A stretch of 64,000 nucleotides of DNA from Arenicola marina (lineage: Eukaryota > Annelida > Polychaeta > Arenicolidae). Shown in pieces: positions 1-13,656 of the stretch. Location: NCBI GenBank assembly GCA_964019135.1, contig OZ025249.1:36469759-36533758 (forward strand), read 5' to 3'. Under the pieces are notes generated by a model. The model saw only the letters and a program-made list of their open reading frames with translations, had not been told where the DNA came from and did not search any database. Position 1 is the stretch's first letter. Each line of letters starts with the position of its first letter. The position numbers and the translations under genes are program-made.

Positions 1-1183
1 GTTAGGCATAATCATTGGCAAACGCGCCCAGACAGAGGAATCACCAGATGACATTGTCAAGTGAAGGATGTTGGTCCTGAAGTAGTGCATCAAACAGAAA
101 ATAATTACAAGAACCAATAGATATTATGCATTTTTTTGTCTTCAAGCAGAACCACCAGCGGCTGGAGGAAATGCGGCTCACAACACAAAGCTTAAAGGTG
201 GGGCTTTTATCTCTGGCGAGACATTGATGGAGAAACGGTTGCAACCAATGGCCTCGTTCGTTCTCTATCTGCTTGTGATCAACAGTACAAAGAATCATAT
301 TTACTCTGATCCAATTCTGCAATTGTGTTACTTTGTCGCCAAAGTACGGATGACATGGACCGTTATCAACTACAGAATGGTTCACCACATAACCATTGGT
401 ATTGCTCACTCGGACAACTATTTACTTTAGTAGACGCACGCGTTTTTGACTTGGGCAATGCGGTGGCGTTGCAAGCACAGCCAGAAAAAAAATAGTGTTT
501 CGTGGAAGCTAGATCGACAGCAAGATGACGTCGTGACGACTTATCTGTAGAAGGGGTATAATGCACCTCACAGATGTCATCGTGCAGCATGCTATCACCG
601 TCGTTTGCATGAGATAACTTCTAAGTTGTTCGAAGCACGCCAAAGGTATGTAGTCAACCTTGGGCGATGGCATCACAGATCATAGAGCAAGAGTGGAATA
701 GCAGGGTGAGCTTAGCACACACTGTAAATGCGACACTAACCCCTTGAGACATGTGTCTTTGGGTTCCCCTGGGGGCGAGGGGGGGGGGGGGGCAAGCGAA
801 TGTCCTGAATTGGTACCGCGGGATTTAGCCGCGATCCACATCCCCCGATTGCCACCGAGAGACGTCCAACACACGGTAATGGGTCGTCCCTAAGTAAATC
901 GTGCTATGCGCTGCATAAATGTGTCGTCTGCAAGTGCAAGAAAGGCGGTGATTAATGACTAGACTGTGATTCTGGGGCCTCCACTCTCGAAATGCTACTT
1001 CCGGTGAAAGCTTCCTTCATTGTACTGTTGTACCATTGGAAATCAGTCATCATTCGTTGGGCCGCTGTCCCACAATGATCAGGCACGGGATCTGGACATG
1101 AGCGATCTATGTTATTTCTAGGAGGATATCAGGCGATCCAGTTTAAGACCCGGATCGTGTTGTATGAGGCAAGGGGTCTCGGA
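1..1183. other. No gene recognised
   Basis: Only short open frames without homology or splice context. A G14 run lies at 779-792. Confidence 0.6.
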
Positions 1184-1869
1184 GTTTGGGGGTTTGCACC
1201 ACCTTGAGACCCTCTTCTCTCTCGCTGGCATAGTCCCTACCGTATGACAGGAACCTGTCCTGGGCCAATTACACCAAGGTCACATGGGCTAAGAGATGGA
1301 GAGCGGCTTTGGCAGCGGATATGATGAATGCGTGGCAGAGGAGTGGATAGGGGGATGCGGGGGGTAGGAGGGGGGAGGGGGCAGTAGAACGATGGTGGGG
1401 AGTGGGGCGGTAAACCAGGTTATTGTTCCATTTTGGAGACTACAGTATAAAGAGCATTAATGTTGGTTGAGAGAACGTCCGCTTAGCTTTGGGTGGGAAG
1501 TGGTTCCACGAGGCTTACCGGTTCTGTTTTGGGGGTTTGCACCACCTTGAGATCCTCTTCTCTCTCGCTTGCATAGTCCCTACCGTATGACAGGAACTTG
1601 TCCTGAGCCAATTACACCAAGGTCACTTGGGCTAAGAGATGGAGAACGGCTTTGGCAGCGGATATGATGAATGCGTGGCAGAGTAGTGGATAGGGGGATG
1701 CGGGGGGTAGGAGGGGGGAGGGGGCAGTAGAACGATGGTGGGGAGTGGGGCGGTAAACCAGGTTATTGTTCCATTTTGGAGACTATAGTATAAAGAGCAT
1801 TAATGTGGGTTGAAAGAACGTCCGCTTAGCTTTGGGTGGGGAGTGGTTCCACGAGGCTTACCGGTTCTG
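1184..1869. repeat. 343-bp tandem duplication (two copies)
   Basis: Copies at about 1184-1526 and 1527-1869 with exact period 343. I count about 11 substitutions (roughly 3 percent) and no obvious indel. The unit includes a G-rich segment and lacks a convincing open frame. Its end, TTCCACGAGGCTTACCGGTTCTG, split here as TTCCACGAGG and CTTACCGGTTCTG, abuts the start of the next copy. Confidence 0.93.
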
Positions 1870-4800
1870 CACGGCGTCGACCGGCCGCGTCTATCTTAGA
1901 ACTCCGGAGTTTGCATCGACTGGGACTGAAGCATAGTTATTATGGCCATATCTGTCTAGTTCTTGTAAACCCGGCTTCTCCTTTCCCTGATGTAAGTCAG
2001 ACCTTAAGCTATGCCTACTGCTGGCTGAAGGCCATGTCATCACCTTTCATAGACGGCTTGAACAAGTACACAAAAAAATCATGCAGCCGAGGAGCTCATA
2101 GTAAGTGTTAACCCCGCTTTCCCGTTAAGGTAGTACCACGGCCTGGATTCGTCACACTCTTCAGAAGCTTACAGAGTATCTTAGAATGGCTGGAGAAAAA
2201 CTGATTGCATTCCTTGAAATTTAATTGAATCATTTATAAAGTGTTCATCAATTTATTCACATCATTTACATAGTTTACAAACTGTCCATTGTTCTTAAAC
2301 TTAATGTCACTCAACAAAACTTAGTTAACGCAAAACTTGTTAGATTATAACTCCATCCAAACATGTCCTAAACGGACAGACATGTCTTTACATATCAAAT
2401 ATATATTTTGGATGAAAATGTCCAAAGTCCAAAGTGAGGTACAGTGCCAATCAATTTTGTGAGCGTCAACCTTTGGCCCATATTCGTGAGCTCGATTGCC
2501 GAAGAATCTGCACTTCAATCCGATAAAATCGCTACCAATAAATAACCGCATGTCTTTTTAAGCTAACTACATCTGTTCACAAATGTCAAGGTCAAGGATT
2601 GCGCTCCAGTGATGTCTAAACCGGATGTCGCCATAGATCTGGCCTCAGCCTCGTTGTGGCGTAGATGTAAGGTGGCGCCCTCTGGAAGCAGGATTGATAT
2701 GATTAATCAACTCAATCCGTTAATGCAGTGATTTTCGGCCGATTAATTGTTCCTTTGATAAATGTACCGGACTGATTATCTCATAGTCGTAATATTGACT
2801 ATTTCTAAAAAAAAACACGTAAGGAAATATATGCATTATTATATCAATCGTCATGTTAAAGGCCAAACAGGTTTCAGTTATCCGAATCGTGATGACGAAT
2901 GTGTCTTTAACAACATGCACCCTAAATAATGGTCTTAATGGAATAATGACATAAACACGCCATTCTCATACAATTAGAATTATAATTATAAGCTCGTGCG
3001 TAATTATAATTATAATTATTCTTGTAGGAATTATTGCTATATGAGCAACTTTTACACGTGTATCTTTTTCACCTCAGATATTTGTAAGGCACTAAGTATT
3101 CTTATCCTCTATCGCTGTTTCTGTGCAACTTGCTACGACACAAACTAAGTGTTTCTGTCATAACTAAACGTATTGTATGACAAGCTGGGCAGTTATGAAT
3201 ATAGTTCCCTGCGTATGTCTCTACTAAGAACTGACTTCTGTCAATACAAGTATATGGTGTTAAATGTGAGCTGCTCATTGCTAGAACCACGATGTGGATG
3301 TATCCTGCCCCAGCAGAGTTTATAGCAATATGGAATACATATGCAAACAGCTGCAAACACACCTCACAGTTCCTGCAACAGAGGTACAGGAAATCCGGTT
3401 CTTAATAGGCAGATCTTACATGTTTCAATGGTAACTGTTTCAAGCGAAAAATACGCACGAGCTTATCTATATATATACATGGATTGATTGTCCTCCCCAA
3501 GTGCATTATCTAAAATAATAACCAATGGCTTGCAGCAAATCTTGCAGCAGAGCTTGCGTAATTGGCTGGATCCGATAGACAGAGAGAAGAAAACTATCTG
3601 GCTTAAATGAATTTAAAACTTGCATTGAAGCATTAATTTAAATTCAACAGTCTAAAAGAAACACCAATGGAGACCGGCCCTCGGACTGCAGACCCCGTCA
3701 GCCATGGCCAATGCCGGGCGATGTATACAACGGTGAAACGCCGCACCGTCTTCCGTAAGAGGCAGTTCTATGTCGGGTTTGTTTTATGCCTTGACGATTT
3801 TTCTCTTTTTGGAGAACGCCAAAACCCCAGCGGATGGATTAGTGGGGCGTCGACGTACATATTGATCTTGCCACCTGGGAAGACGGAGGAATTACGACTT
3901 AAATCCCTCCGACTATATGTTGCCATGTTGTGCCATAAAACTGGTTGACCGTGGGAGGCCTGCGGTCTGTCGGGGCGGAATGAAGATGCCACGTGGCGCA
4001 GACCGCCTCGACAGTTTTTTCTGGATGGCTTACAATGTTCAGCCAATCTGCTCATCTTGTCTGCATGTATATATATCTAAGCCCCACAGCCAGTTCCTCT
4101 CTTGGCCAGAAACTAAATCCACGATAATGAACGGAAACACCTATGGGGTCAGACTCATGCTTCCGACACCCAGCGGCATCCATGAACGACTTCGCAATTA
4201 TACGCCACCTTGGCAAAAAGCTGGCGCAAAGATTTCAGGGAAATGTTTTGAAAATGGAAATGTTTTTCTACGGAGATAAATACTGTTTCCAGGTTATTAG
4301 CAATGCATGGATAAAATTACGGTCTAAATTACATCCAGATTAAATACCGTTTCCGTTATATGGATGGCAATATCGCACAGGCAGTGGCGCCTCACCGTGG
4401 ACTAATCTCAACAATGAAATGCTAGGTCGTCTATAAGCCAGCGATTGGGCACCTAAGGGCGGTACTTCCGCTCATATTCAATTGCTGAGCGAGCGAAGTT
4501 GTGGCCGGGGGAGCCAGACTATTAAACAACCGACAGCTAGCGCTGGAGTCTTTTAGCCACATATCGGTCCCCCGCCACTTTGCAACAGAGTCTGCAGCCA
4601 GACATCTGACACGAGGCATCCGGTAGGCAGCCTACTGGAGACGGGGTCTGCCGGGCAGATAGATCATCCCTGGCACAAAACTCGTAGTGCTTCGTAACCT
4701 TTGATCGACAGTAGCTGCGGAAACACTTCGAAGGTTTGGCGATGCTATGGAACTTAGGGATGTACTTGAGCCGATGATATTCACCAAGCGCTATTTTGGG

Positions 4801-5753
4801 AGTGAGGAATCATGAATAGTGCGGGGACAATGCGTTGAGTGGTTGTGGTGAAAGCATGGAGAAAATCCGAGATATCCTATTTTAGGTTTGGCTGCTGCCG
4901 CGTGGCTGCCATGCCGGAGGAACACGAGTGGGCCACGTGACGTGTCTGGTCGGGTTAGCCTGTCTGAGTCAGATATGTCGGTGGGGCTATATCACACACT
5001 TCCGCACTAGAAGATGGGGTTGTCTTTTGTCCTACGTGACATATGATTATGGCACTGTGCAAGTCTCTGCAACGATGACTTAAAACATCCGTTCATTGAT
5101 CACGCTTAATGCCTTCCAGTAGTACCTATATCCTGTATCCTCTTCTATTTAGTTGTGAGATGTCATCTCAATAATCGTTTATTTTTCATTTTGCGGAATG
5201 AATTATATTGAAAGATTCCCTGATCAATCACCAATTTAGCGCGTGCCACAAATATTTCAGCCATCATTTTGCAAACTGACAACCTGTTCTTCTCGCCAGC
5301 AATGAAAACCTTCGACATACTTCACGCACCATCGGACACCGTTGTGTAGGCCCACGTCGGACCATCCGCTGGTTTTACCCTCGCACAGGTCTGCAGTTTT
5401 TCTACCTAACCAGGCACCATTGGCAGCTTTGATTGTAATTGCTACCTGATTGACTACAACTGCTAGAAAATGGGCAATCTTGTTCACGAAAAGTGATTTC
5501 CTTTGCTTGATAGGTCGGTAGATATTCTGCGCGGGCTGAACCATCGATCGTCTGGAGCAGACGGATAAACCCCAATGGTTTGGATCGAGAAGTAAGTGGT
5601 GGACCGATCAGCTGTTATGTATAGTCTGAGTCATCATACACAAAACAAAAGCCGAGAACATCAATCAGCTGTCGTCGCAGGGTTATAGGCAACCAACACC
5701 GCGAACATTGATCATTTATCGTGGCGTGCATAACTGTAGCATAACTGTAACGA
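1870..5753. other. No gene recognised
   Basis: Mixed AT-rich non-coding sequence. Short frames (for example plus 3667-3948) show no motif, codon bias or matching exon neighbours. Confidence 0.55.
2985..3021. repeat. TAATTA-type AT microsatellite
   Basis: Two short runs of AATTAT repeats separated by a 10-bp GC-richer spacer. Low-complexity DNA. Confidence 0.6.
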
Positions 5754-5870
5754 CCGAGATGTACAGCTTTATCGCACGAATCAAATATAACAATGTGTCT
5801 TCCATAGAGAACTGACCGAGATGTACAGCTATATTGCATAAATCAATTATAACAATGTGCCTTCGATAAC
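5754..5870. repeat. 62-bp degenerate tandem duplication
   Basis: CCGAGATGTACAGCT recurs at 5754 and 5816, followed in both copies by similar sequence ending in TATAACAATGTG. The copies have clearly diverged. Confidence 0.75.
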
Positions 5871-6499
5871 GTTCTCATGCTGTGATACACATAAGACCAC
5901 AGAAACTCATCCAATCGATTGGTGAAACCACAATTCTTCAACAATACATAATTAGGTAAATACTCACTATTCCTATGGAATGTAGAATACTTTTCTAGTA
6001 TACCTGTCAGTGAACAATCAATATTTATGTATGAAACAGGCGTTAACATGACCTTTCCATCGCCTATCATTTTCATAATACATCGTAAATGGAGACAGAT
6101 ACTAACATAGCGCCCACAAAATCGCGCATTTTTTTATAGGCGAAATATGATCCCAACAAAGTTGCGGTTACTATACACCAAGGACAGCGAGCAAGCCACG
6201 ACGCGCACGGGTGGGATTGTGGATCGTCATCATACCGCTTACCACGCACCCACAGCGCCTGTCATAAAGGCAGGCCATGACTTTATAGAGCATATCATTA
6301 GTTACCAGTCAATGCGGGCCTGACCTGTGGCGCTAATCGGGGGCAGAAATCTTCCCGTAACGTGCAGCTACATATGTAACAATGATTGCGCGTCCGATAT
6401 CATTGTCATTCTACGTCAAAATAGATTAAGGACTAAGGTAATATATGATTCGCCTGTAATTTGGTTAATAAGTCAAACGTTTTTACCTATGTTGCTTAT

Positions 6500-6690
6500 A
6501 CCGCGACCATGGGGTGCGTTCAAGGGAATACAGGGGCCATGTTTCCCGACAGAGCCCCTACTCTTTGGGAATACAGACCCAGGAATTCATCATGTTGAAA
6601 ACCCTATAATGGTCGGTACCGATGGGGCTCGAACCACGCACCGGACGGCTAGGCTGGCCAGGGGCCACTGAGCTACAAGCCCACGGGGTG
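6500..6690 (-). mobile_element. tRNA-derived SINE, diverged copy
   Basis: On the minus strand the head reads TTGTAGCTCAGTGG (A box) and later TGGTTCGAGCCCC (B box). The body then shares phrases with the copy at 6846-7093, such as AAAGAGTAGGG and GGGAAACATGG, but with much divergence. It lacks a foldable acceptor stem, so it is not a functional tRNA. Confidence 0.6.
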
Positions 6691-6845
6691 AGCCCTAACA
6701 CTTCTGATATCTAAGGATGCCGCTTAATAATTTTCCAAATTGCAAAGTATGACTGGGGAAGTTATGGGAAAAGATAAAATAGTGTGAATTGCCATGTGGT
6801 TCCGATTGGCTGTATATTTAGTAATAGCGGTTGAGTGGTTGGTTG

Positions 6846-7093
6846 GTTACAAATTCAGGACGCTTTCACCAATTTTCGGTCATATCGCGTCAATGGGAGA
6901 AGGAAGGGAGAGTGGAGCCATGTCCCCGGGGGTAACCCCATACTCTTTGTGGAGAAGGATATGGGATTTTTATCCTGCGACCACGCAAACATGGCCACAG
7001 CGGGGCTCGAACCATCGATTCACGTGCCGTTAGGCTCTCAGGTGACCAGAGCACAATGCGAGTCCTCTAGCCCACTGAGCTACCGGGCCGGCC
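6846..7093 (-). mobile_element. tRNA-derived SINE
   Basis: The minus-strand head GGCCGGCCCGGTAGCTCAGT carries a pol III A box, and GGTTCGAGCCCCGC is the B box. A tRNA-unrelated body follows and matches the copy at 36739-36987, sharing CATATCGCGTCAAT on the plus strand near the 3' end. Without the family consensus the ends are approximate. Confidence 0.75.
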
Positions 7094-7160
7094 TCTGTGG
7101 TTCGGAAGACACGACAGTTGTCTATGTGTGATATACCTACACCAGGCAGCGTACACGGAG

Positions 7161-7316
7161 AGCCTCGATGTGAAGCAGTGACCGGGGAAGTTGCTAATCT
7201 GGGCGGTTAAAGGAGCAGCCTCGATGTGAAGCAGTGACCAGGGAGGGTGTTAAGCTGGGCGGTTAAATGGACAGCATCGATGTGAAGCAGTGACGAGGGA
7301 GGGTGTTGAGCTGGAT
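7161..7316. repeat. 55-56-bp tandem repeat, three copies
   Basis: AGCCTCGATGTGAAGCAGTG starts copies at 7161 and 7217, and a variant starts at 7272. The copies share CTGGGCGGTTAAA-type ends. Confidence 0.85.
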
Positions 7317-10300
7317 ATCACGGTGCGATATGTACTAGTTAAAAAACGAGCTGGAGTGCATTAGCCAAAATAATGTTTATTTGGGGAATGCACGACAGCG
7401 AGTTCTTTAACGTACTTATAACATTGTTATAACAAGACATTACATTTTTTCGTGATTTGGGCGGTTAATTTTCTACGTTTGGACATAGGAAATTGACTAT
7501 GGTATCCATTGCATTGCCCGACTAATACGTGAACGAGCATTATGGAAACAACGATCCGTCAATGTGAAGCCCCAGGTGGGAGGATAGGGGTGGGGAGGCG
7601 TGGAGGAAGTAGACATTTTGGATGTCTTGTTTTCTAAATCGCCACACAAGGGTCAAGTCATTACGTCTAATTTTACTGAAAACCTCACCCCCAGAAAAGC
7701 GATATGAGGGATCACTTCCTCTTTAAAATAAATTATCCACCTATGTCGTGTTCCTTGTAATATTTATCCTGCACCATTAACCATATATGTGACACTTGCT
7801 GTACCAATGACATGATTTCATGACAAAAATATATGCAACATGCAACTGTCGAATTTCCATATATTTTGAGGTTTTTATCTAACCCTCCGCCACATTGCAG
7901 CTTAACATTGACCTAAGCATTCCATTGTTTATCTTGAAATTGGCAAGTTCAAAACATCTGCTAGCTCGCTTCACCTCAGCTCGGCACGACTGCTTGCACC
8001 GTGACACGCGGAGTCAATATTAACAACTGCTCATTATTAAGATAATGCACAGTTTTTCCGTTCATTGTCAAAATAATGCACTGTTTTGTCGTTTTTTATT
8101 TAAATAACGCACACTTACGTTAATAAAGCACGGCTAGGTCTGTTTTCCGATATACTCTTCTAGATAATAAACACTTAAGACAACGGCGTCACGTCACACA
8201 ATTTCTTAACAAGTCTGCCAGTGACTTTGAAACTCCATTTGAAACATCAAACATTATAAATTCGGTATCGCATCTTTCACAATGATGAACGCAATGACGG
8301 ACGCCAAGGTCTGACCGGCAGGCCAGACCAGGGTATCCTTGGACGGAAGCGTCCCCTTTCTCTCCATATATACCTGTATACCGTGGTCGGCATGGAAACG
8401 AGAACAGGGTCTGTATACATGGGGGACGCAGGCAAGGGGTGGCAAGGGGTGATATGTAACATTTGGAGATCCAATCAGTACATGATCGAGAGACCAGGAG
8501 CACCCTTCCCGTGTAGTAGTGGCCAGTGGCCTTGCGTAGTGGCCTTGCCTCGCGGCCTCACCTCGGGACTAACGAGGTATCGCCATTGGGTTTGTGTGGG
8601 GGACTATAGTGGTCTGAGGCCCCACACATAACTTAACGCAGGGGCATCTTGAGAGGTGTTACCCACTTCTCGATTGGTTGTCAAGCGCATGATGGATGTA
8701 AGGACTGCCTCTTCTCGCCAAGAGCCCACGATCCGACCCCCCGCCACCTCCCACACCCCCACACCCCACACACACACCCCGCAGCACCCCCGAGACATCT
8801 AAAGGTGCTTAATGGTCACATGCAACGTCCAGGATTGGTTGGGATTATAGTTGAGTGATCATCTGATTATTGTGATGGATCCAGCCATCGGCAAATCGGG
8901 GTGTGCCGAAATCAATCGTGACGACCGGATCAAGGCTTGCTACAAGTACACCCCCGGCCCCTACCCCGGGACAGACCGCTTCTCTAGCCCCCCCCCCCCC
9001 ACCCCCCGAGACAGACCGCTTCTCTAGGGGCACAACGATCGCAATGATGAGTTTCTTTGGACGCTAGCAGGAAATCGACTGTAGCTTTATCAGTTTTTTT
9101 TAACGTACTAAGTGCCTAACGGCAGGATATTCTGTGCCTACCATAGATTGTTCTGCATTCTGACGTCGGCGCACGGATGTCCGTCTGCCCAATCCAGTGT
9201 ATTGTCTACCGGACATGTTTGCCCGTTATCTGAAAAGTGTGTAGTTTGACTACGCTTATGCTTCAGGATGCAAAGATCAGGGAGTGTGGTTTAAAGATCT
9301 TTAGTTTGAATAGTTTGAAAACCAAAATCTGCGCGAATTTTCAAGATCGTGTGTGTCAATACTTTGTGTCATTTCACAAGTCGTTTCACGTGTTGATTTT
9401 CCTATGTGGCACCTTTAGACATTTGTAACTTTGTTACACACAATCAAAGGCGTTAAACCAAGCAAGAAAACAAATTAATTACCTATCCATAAGGTGAAAA
9501 TAGCGTCAGCTTCTGTACTAAAATGTCATTGTATGAAAAAGCACCAATCATGCTACGGTAACACGGGGTAAGCCAATCAAGACAAGATCCCACTTGAGCG
9601 ACCACGTACCGTTCGTAATAATAGTATTTTCGTTTTCATGATCATTTTCTGTCCGGTGAGAGGCTTTAATTATGGCAATAGAATCAAATAATTGTAGTAA
9701 GACTTTCCAGCGTCATTAAAAAATCAGCGCAGACACTCTAAGGGGTATGGAAGGGGTAAATGGCGACATGCGACACAGGCATATTTGGAAAATCGACATT
9801 CGACATTGACCTCCAAATACCGACACTGACGATTTGAAGACAGTGACATCGACATAGATAGCCCCTATCTGAGAAAAGAACAATTCGACATTCGACACTG
9901 AGAATTTTGAAATTTGTGACACTGGACACTAGACACCCCTCCCCCCCCCCTCCCCCCGCCCCCCTCCAGACCCTTATTCTACAATCAATTTTCGAGAGCT
10001 TAAAGGCATGCGGCGTACCTGGCGTACGCGGCGTACGTCGCGTACGTGGTATAACAGGATGCAGACGCCATCACAACATGTGTTGCACATGATAACTTGG
10101 CCAGTACGGGACCAAAAACTACTTGCAGATCATTAAATGTTGTCACATGCAGCCTGATTGAAGAATAGATAATTCCACTGTACAGTTTCCAAACGGACGT
10201 CATATCAATATCATATGACACACGGCCTACTCTTTAATAAGGATCTGTCGTCCACCTCTAGCCACCGACTGAGTGAAATCATGTCAGGATTAATCCCCCT

Positions 10301-10931
10301 CTTGGATCTTGGTGTGTGGCACGTCGGCTGCCTCCATCGTTATTAGCGCACCACTCGATATTCGGTCGCTGTCCTGTAGAGCTTTTGTGGCACATTCATC
10401 AGCATGTCTGGCAGAACTGGAGGAGACTGGGGCAGGCCGGCCCCCCGCCCCCCCCCCCAACCCCAACATATGGTCTACATATCAACAGGTCATGGGATCG
10501 CGCCCTGCTATATATGCATATGGGGCATGTTTCATCTAAAACCGATGTCACTGTCCTGGGAGGATTCTTCTTCCCGCTCAGCCATTATATGTTAACAAAA
10601 CTAAAGTTACTTAGTTTTACTATGTATATACCCAGCGGTTGGGTCACAGGCAATAACATGGCCCTGTGCCACAGAGCTTAAATATCACGCTTATGCGCCT
10701 TATATTAAGCCAATAACTCCTTATCACGGCTATCAACAAGGAGGTCGGGGGTAGTGACGGCGAAGCGGAGTTTTCTGGCGACGGCGTAGATGGCAAGAGG
10801 GAATGGGATAGACCGCAGCACAGTAAAGACTAAGCCTGACTCTCATTTCTATGGCTGGAGCGGCAGAGATTGGTGGGAGTGTGCCTTAGGGATCGGGTGG
10901 GGGCCGAAATGATGCTAATGTGTCAAACCTA
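7317..10931. other. No gene recognised; low-complexity patches
   Basis: Contains CA/C-rich DNA near 8735-8790, a C13 run at 8988-9000, a GACATT-rich degenerate patch at about 9760-9935, a C-rich patch at 9936-9966 and a short GCGTAC-type run at 10010-10050. No coding signal. Confidence 0.55.
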
Positions 10932-12066
10932 AAATTGGCTTTCTCCTCGCCGTCTCGCCCCACCATGTCGGACATTGGCCTCCTCTCGCCGTCTCGCCCC
11001 ACCATGTCGGACATTGGCCTCCTCTCGCCGTCTCGCCCCACCATGTCGGACATTGGCCTCCTCTCGCCGTCTCGCCCCACTGTGCCGGACATTGGCTTTT
11101 TCTCGCCGTCTCGCCCCACCGTGTCTGACATTGGCTTTCCCTCGCCGTCTTGCCCCACCATGTCGGACATTGGCCTCCTCTCGCCGTCTCGCCCCACTGT
11201 GTCGGACATTGGCTGTCTCTCGCCGTCTCGCCCCACCTTGTCGGACATTGGCTTTCTCTCGCCGTCTCGCCCCACCGTGTCTGACATTGGCTTTCTCTCG
11301 CCGCCTCGCAACACCATGTCGGACATTGGCTTTCTCTCGCCGTCTCGCCCCACCGTGTCGGACATTGGCTTTCTCTCGCCGCCTCGCAACACCATGTCGG
11401 ACATTGGCTTTTTCTCGCCGTCTCGCCCTACAGTGTCTGACATTGGCGTTTTCTCGCCGTCTCGCCCCACCGTGTCTGACATTGGCTTTCTCTCGCAGTC
11501 TCGCCCCACCGTGTGTGACATTGGCTTTCTCTCGCCGACTCGCCCCACCGTGTGTGACATTGGCTTTCTCTCGCCGTCTCGCCCCACTGTGTCTGACATT
11601 GGCTTTCTCTCGCCCTCTCGCCCCACCGTGTCTGACATTGGCTTCTCTCGCCGGCTCGCCCCACCGTGTGTGACATTGGCTTTCTCTCGCCGGCTCGCCC
11701 CACCGTGTCTGACATTGGCTTCTCTCGCCGGCTCGCCCCACCGTGTGTGACATTGGCTTTCTCTCGCCGTCTTGCCCCACCGTTTCTGACATTGGCTTTC
11801 TCTCGCCATCTCGCCCCACCATGTTGGACATTGGCTTTCTCCCGCCATCTCGCCCCACCGTGTCTGACATTGGCTTCTCTCGCCGTCTCGCCCCACCGTG
11901 TGTGACATTGGCTTTCGCTCGCCGTCTTGCCCCACCGTGTCTGACATTGGCTTTCTCTCGCCGTCTCGCTCCACCGTGTGTGACATTGGCTTTCTCTCGC
12001 CGTCTCGCCCCACTGGTTCTGACACTGGTCTTCTCTCGTCGTCTCGCCCCACCGTCTCTGACACGG
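10932..12066. repeat. 39-bp minisatellite, about 29 units
   Basis: The unit has core CTCGCCGTCTCGCCCCACC and then a TGTCTGACATTGG-type segment. 39 is a multiple of three and the unit lacks stops on either strand, so both strands appear open: minus-strand MSDTVGRDGERKP and plus-strand TVSDIGFLSPSRP, each 13 residues long. Several units are 38 bp and shift the frame, and there is no start context, splice site or flanking homology. I read it as non-coding minisatellite, not a repeat protein. Confidence 0.93.
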
Positions 12067-13656
12067 GGCCAATCAGGCAGCTTTGTTAACACTCCGTCTG
12101 ACACGTCCAAGCGTTCCCTGAGGTCCGAACCCGGCAGCCAGGGTGTCCGTGCCAGCCCTGAACACTGGCATCAACGAACTCCGTTTTTCTGTGACCCGTC
12201 TGATTCGTTGCCAATAGTGACGCCTCGGGAGTGTAGAGAAATTGCATAAGGCATGTCGACACCACAAAAATCATTACCTGAAATTCCCACCATTCGGGGC
12301 CAGATTTCCCAGGGGGAGTGAGGGGAAAGGGGGAGGGGGGAGGAGTTTGATAATGGCGCCTCTAGTCTATACGCAATTATTGGGTGAGAGAAGAACTTCT
12401 GTTGTTCAGTTGGATGGCTATTTCCGCTTTAAAATTGCCGTTGGCGCTATGAATCCTTGCACAGTTGAATGTCATTTTCGGGTTCTTTCGTCACTGTAAC
12501 CTAATAGAAATACGGGCGGAAGACAGTTTATGCTTGAAGCATTACACCTGCACCCGCACTCGCACCCGCACCAATCGTAGCATCCAATGCTATTAGCTTA
12601 TTACGGTAGTATGTTATGTGCTCGACAATTACTCGACCATAAATCCGTGCAGAAGACCGGAATTCTTGCGATCCCGATAAATGCTCAGGTAACAAGGCCA
12701 CAAGGGTATTATTTTCTGTTTGACATTTATTTTACGGCTTACTCAGATATATTATGGTAGCAAATATGTAATCGAATGCTGTACTTGTTAAATGATACAA
12801 TTAATGTTAATGATAGCCAGACTTATATTTTCAATGCCCTGTTCAATACATGACCTTATATAGACTAATAATAGGAATTTCAAAGTGACGTATAAGCTCA
12901 GTAGGGCTGGGTATGCCTATAATAGTAGTGTTCTCTATTGTGTCACCTGCATACTGTATCACTACAATCAACATCTTCTTTCATGGGAAGTGTACCGATG
13001 GCTGTTCTTATAGTTATCCTGGCACACACCCATGAATGAAATCAACCCTCCCATCACAAAAAATGTCACATACAATGCCACAGTATACAAGGCATGATTA
13101 TGGTATTATACGCCCCATATAGGTCATCATGGTATTCCACTCTGAATTCCACTCTGAATTGTCTACGTACGGTGTTAATCAAATTGTCATGTTCGTTACA
13201 TGCATGATTATGTTCACTATACCAGTTTCGTTTCGTTGTTTCCTGGTTGGTGTGCTTCGATTACAAGCTGTATATAATTTGCCATTGTGTCACTGGTTAG
13301 GTTTGTTTGTTTACACTCGTCCCCTTTTCGTCCCTAATTATCTTTCATCGGTGAAAAAATCACTTTTTTCCGCGGCTGATACATCGCGCATGTCGCCAAT
13401 TACTGAAATCGACCACCCTCTAAGGGGCGAGCTGTTTTTTTTAGTTCTTTCTTGTGTTTAGGCTTGAACCCTTAGCTGAGCAGAAGCTCCCGTTACCATG
13501 TTCCAGTGTTCCGCAACGGTAAACGCAAATGTAAACTGTACAACATGTTCGCTTTACTTGCGCAGTTCTCTTTGCTATGCTGTATAATATCTTTTTGTAT
13601 TTTGTACCTTACGCCCGCGGGTGTCACCAATAAGTATAAGATGAAGTATTTAAGCT
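12067..13656. other. No gene recognised; may include the LINE 5' region
   Basis: No conserved frame. Sequence from about 13.1 kb has an open plus frame (13129-13461) without homology and might be LINE 5' leader or ordinary flank. Confidence 0.5.
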
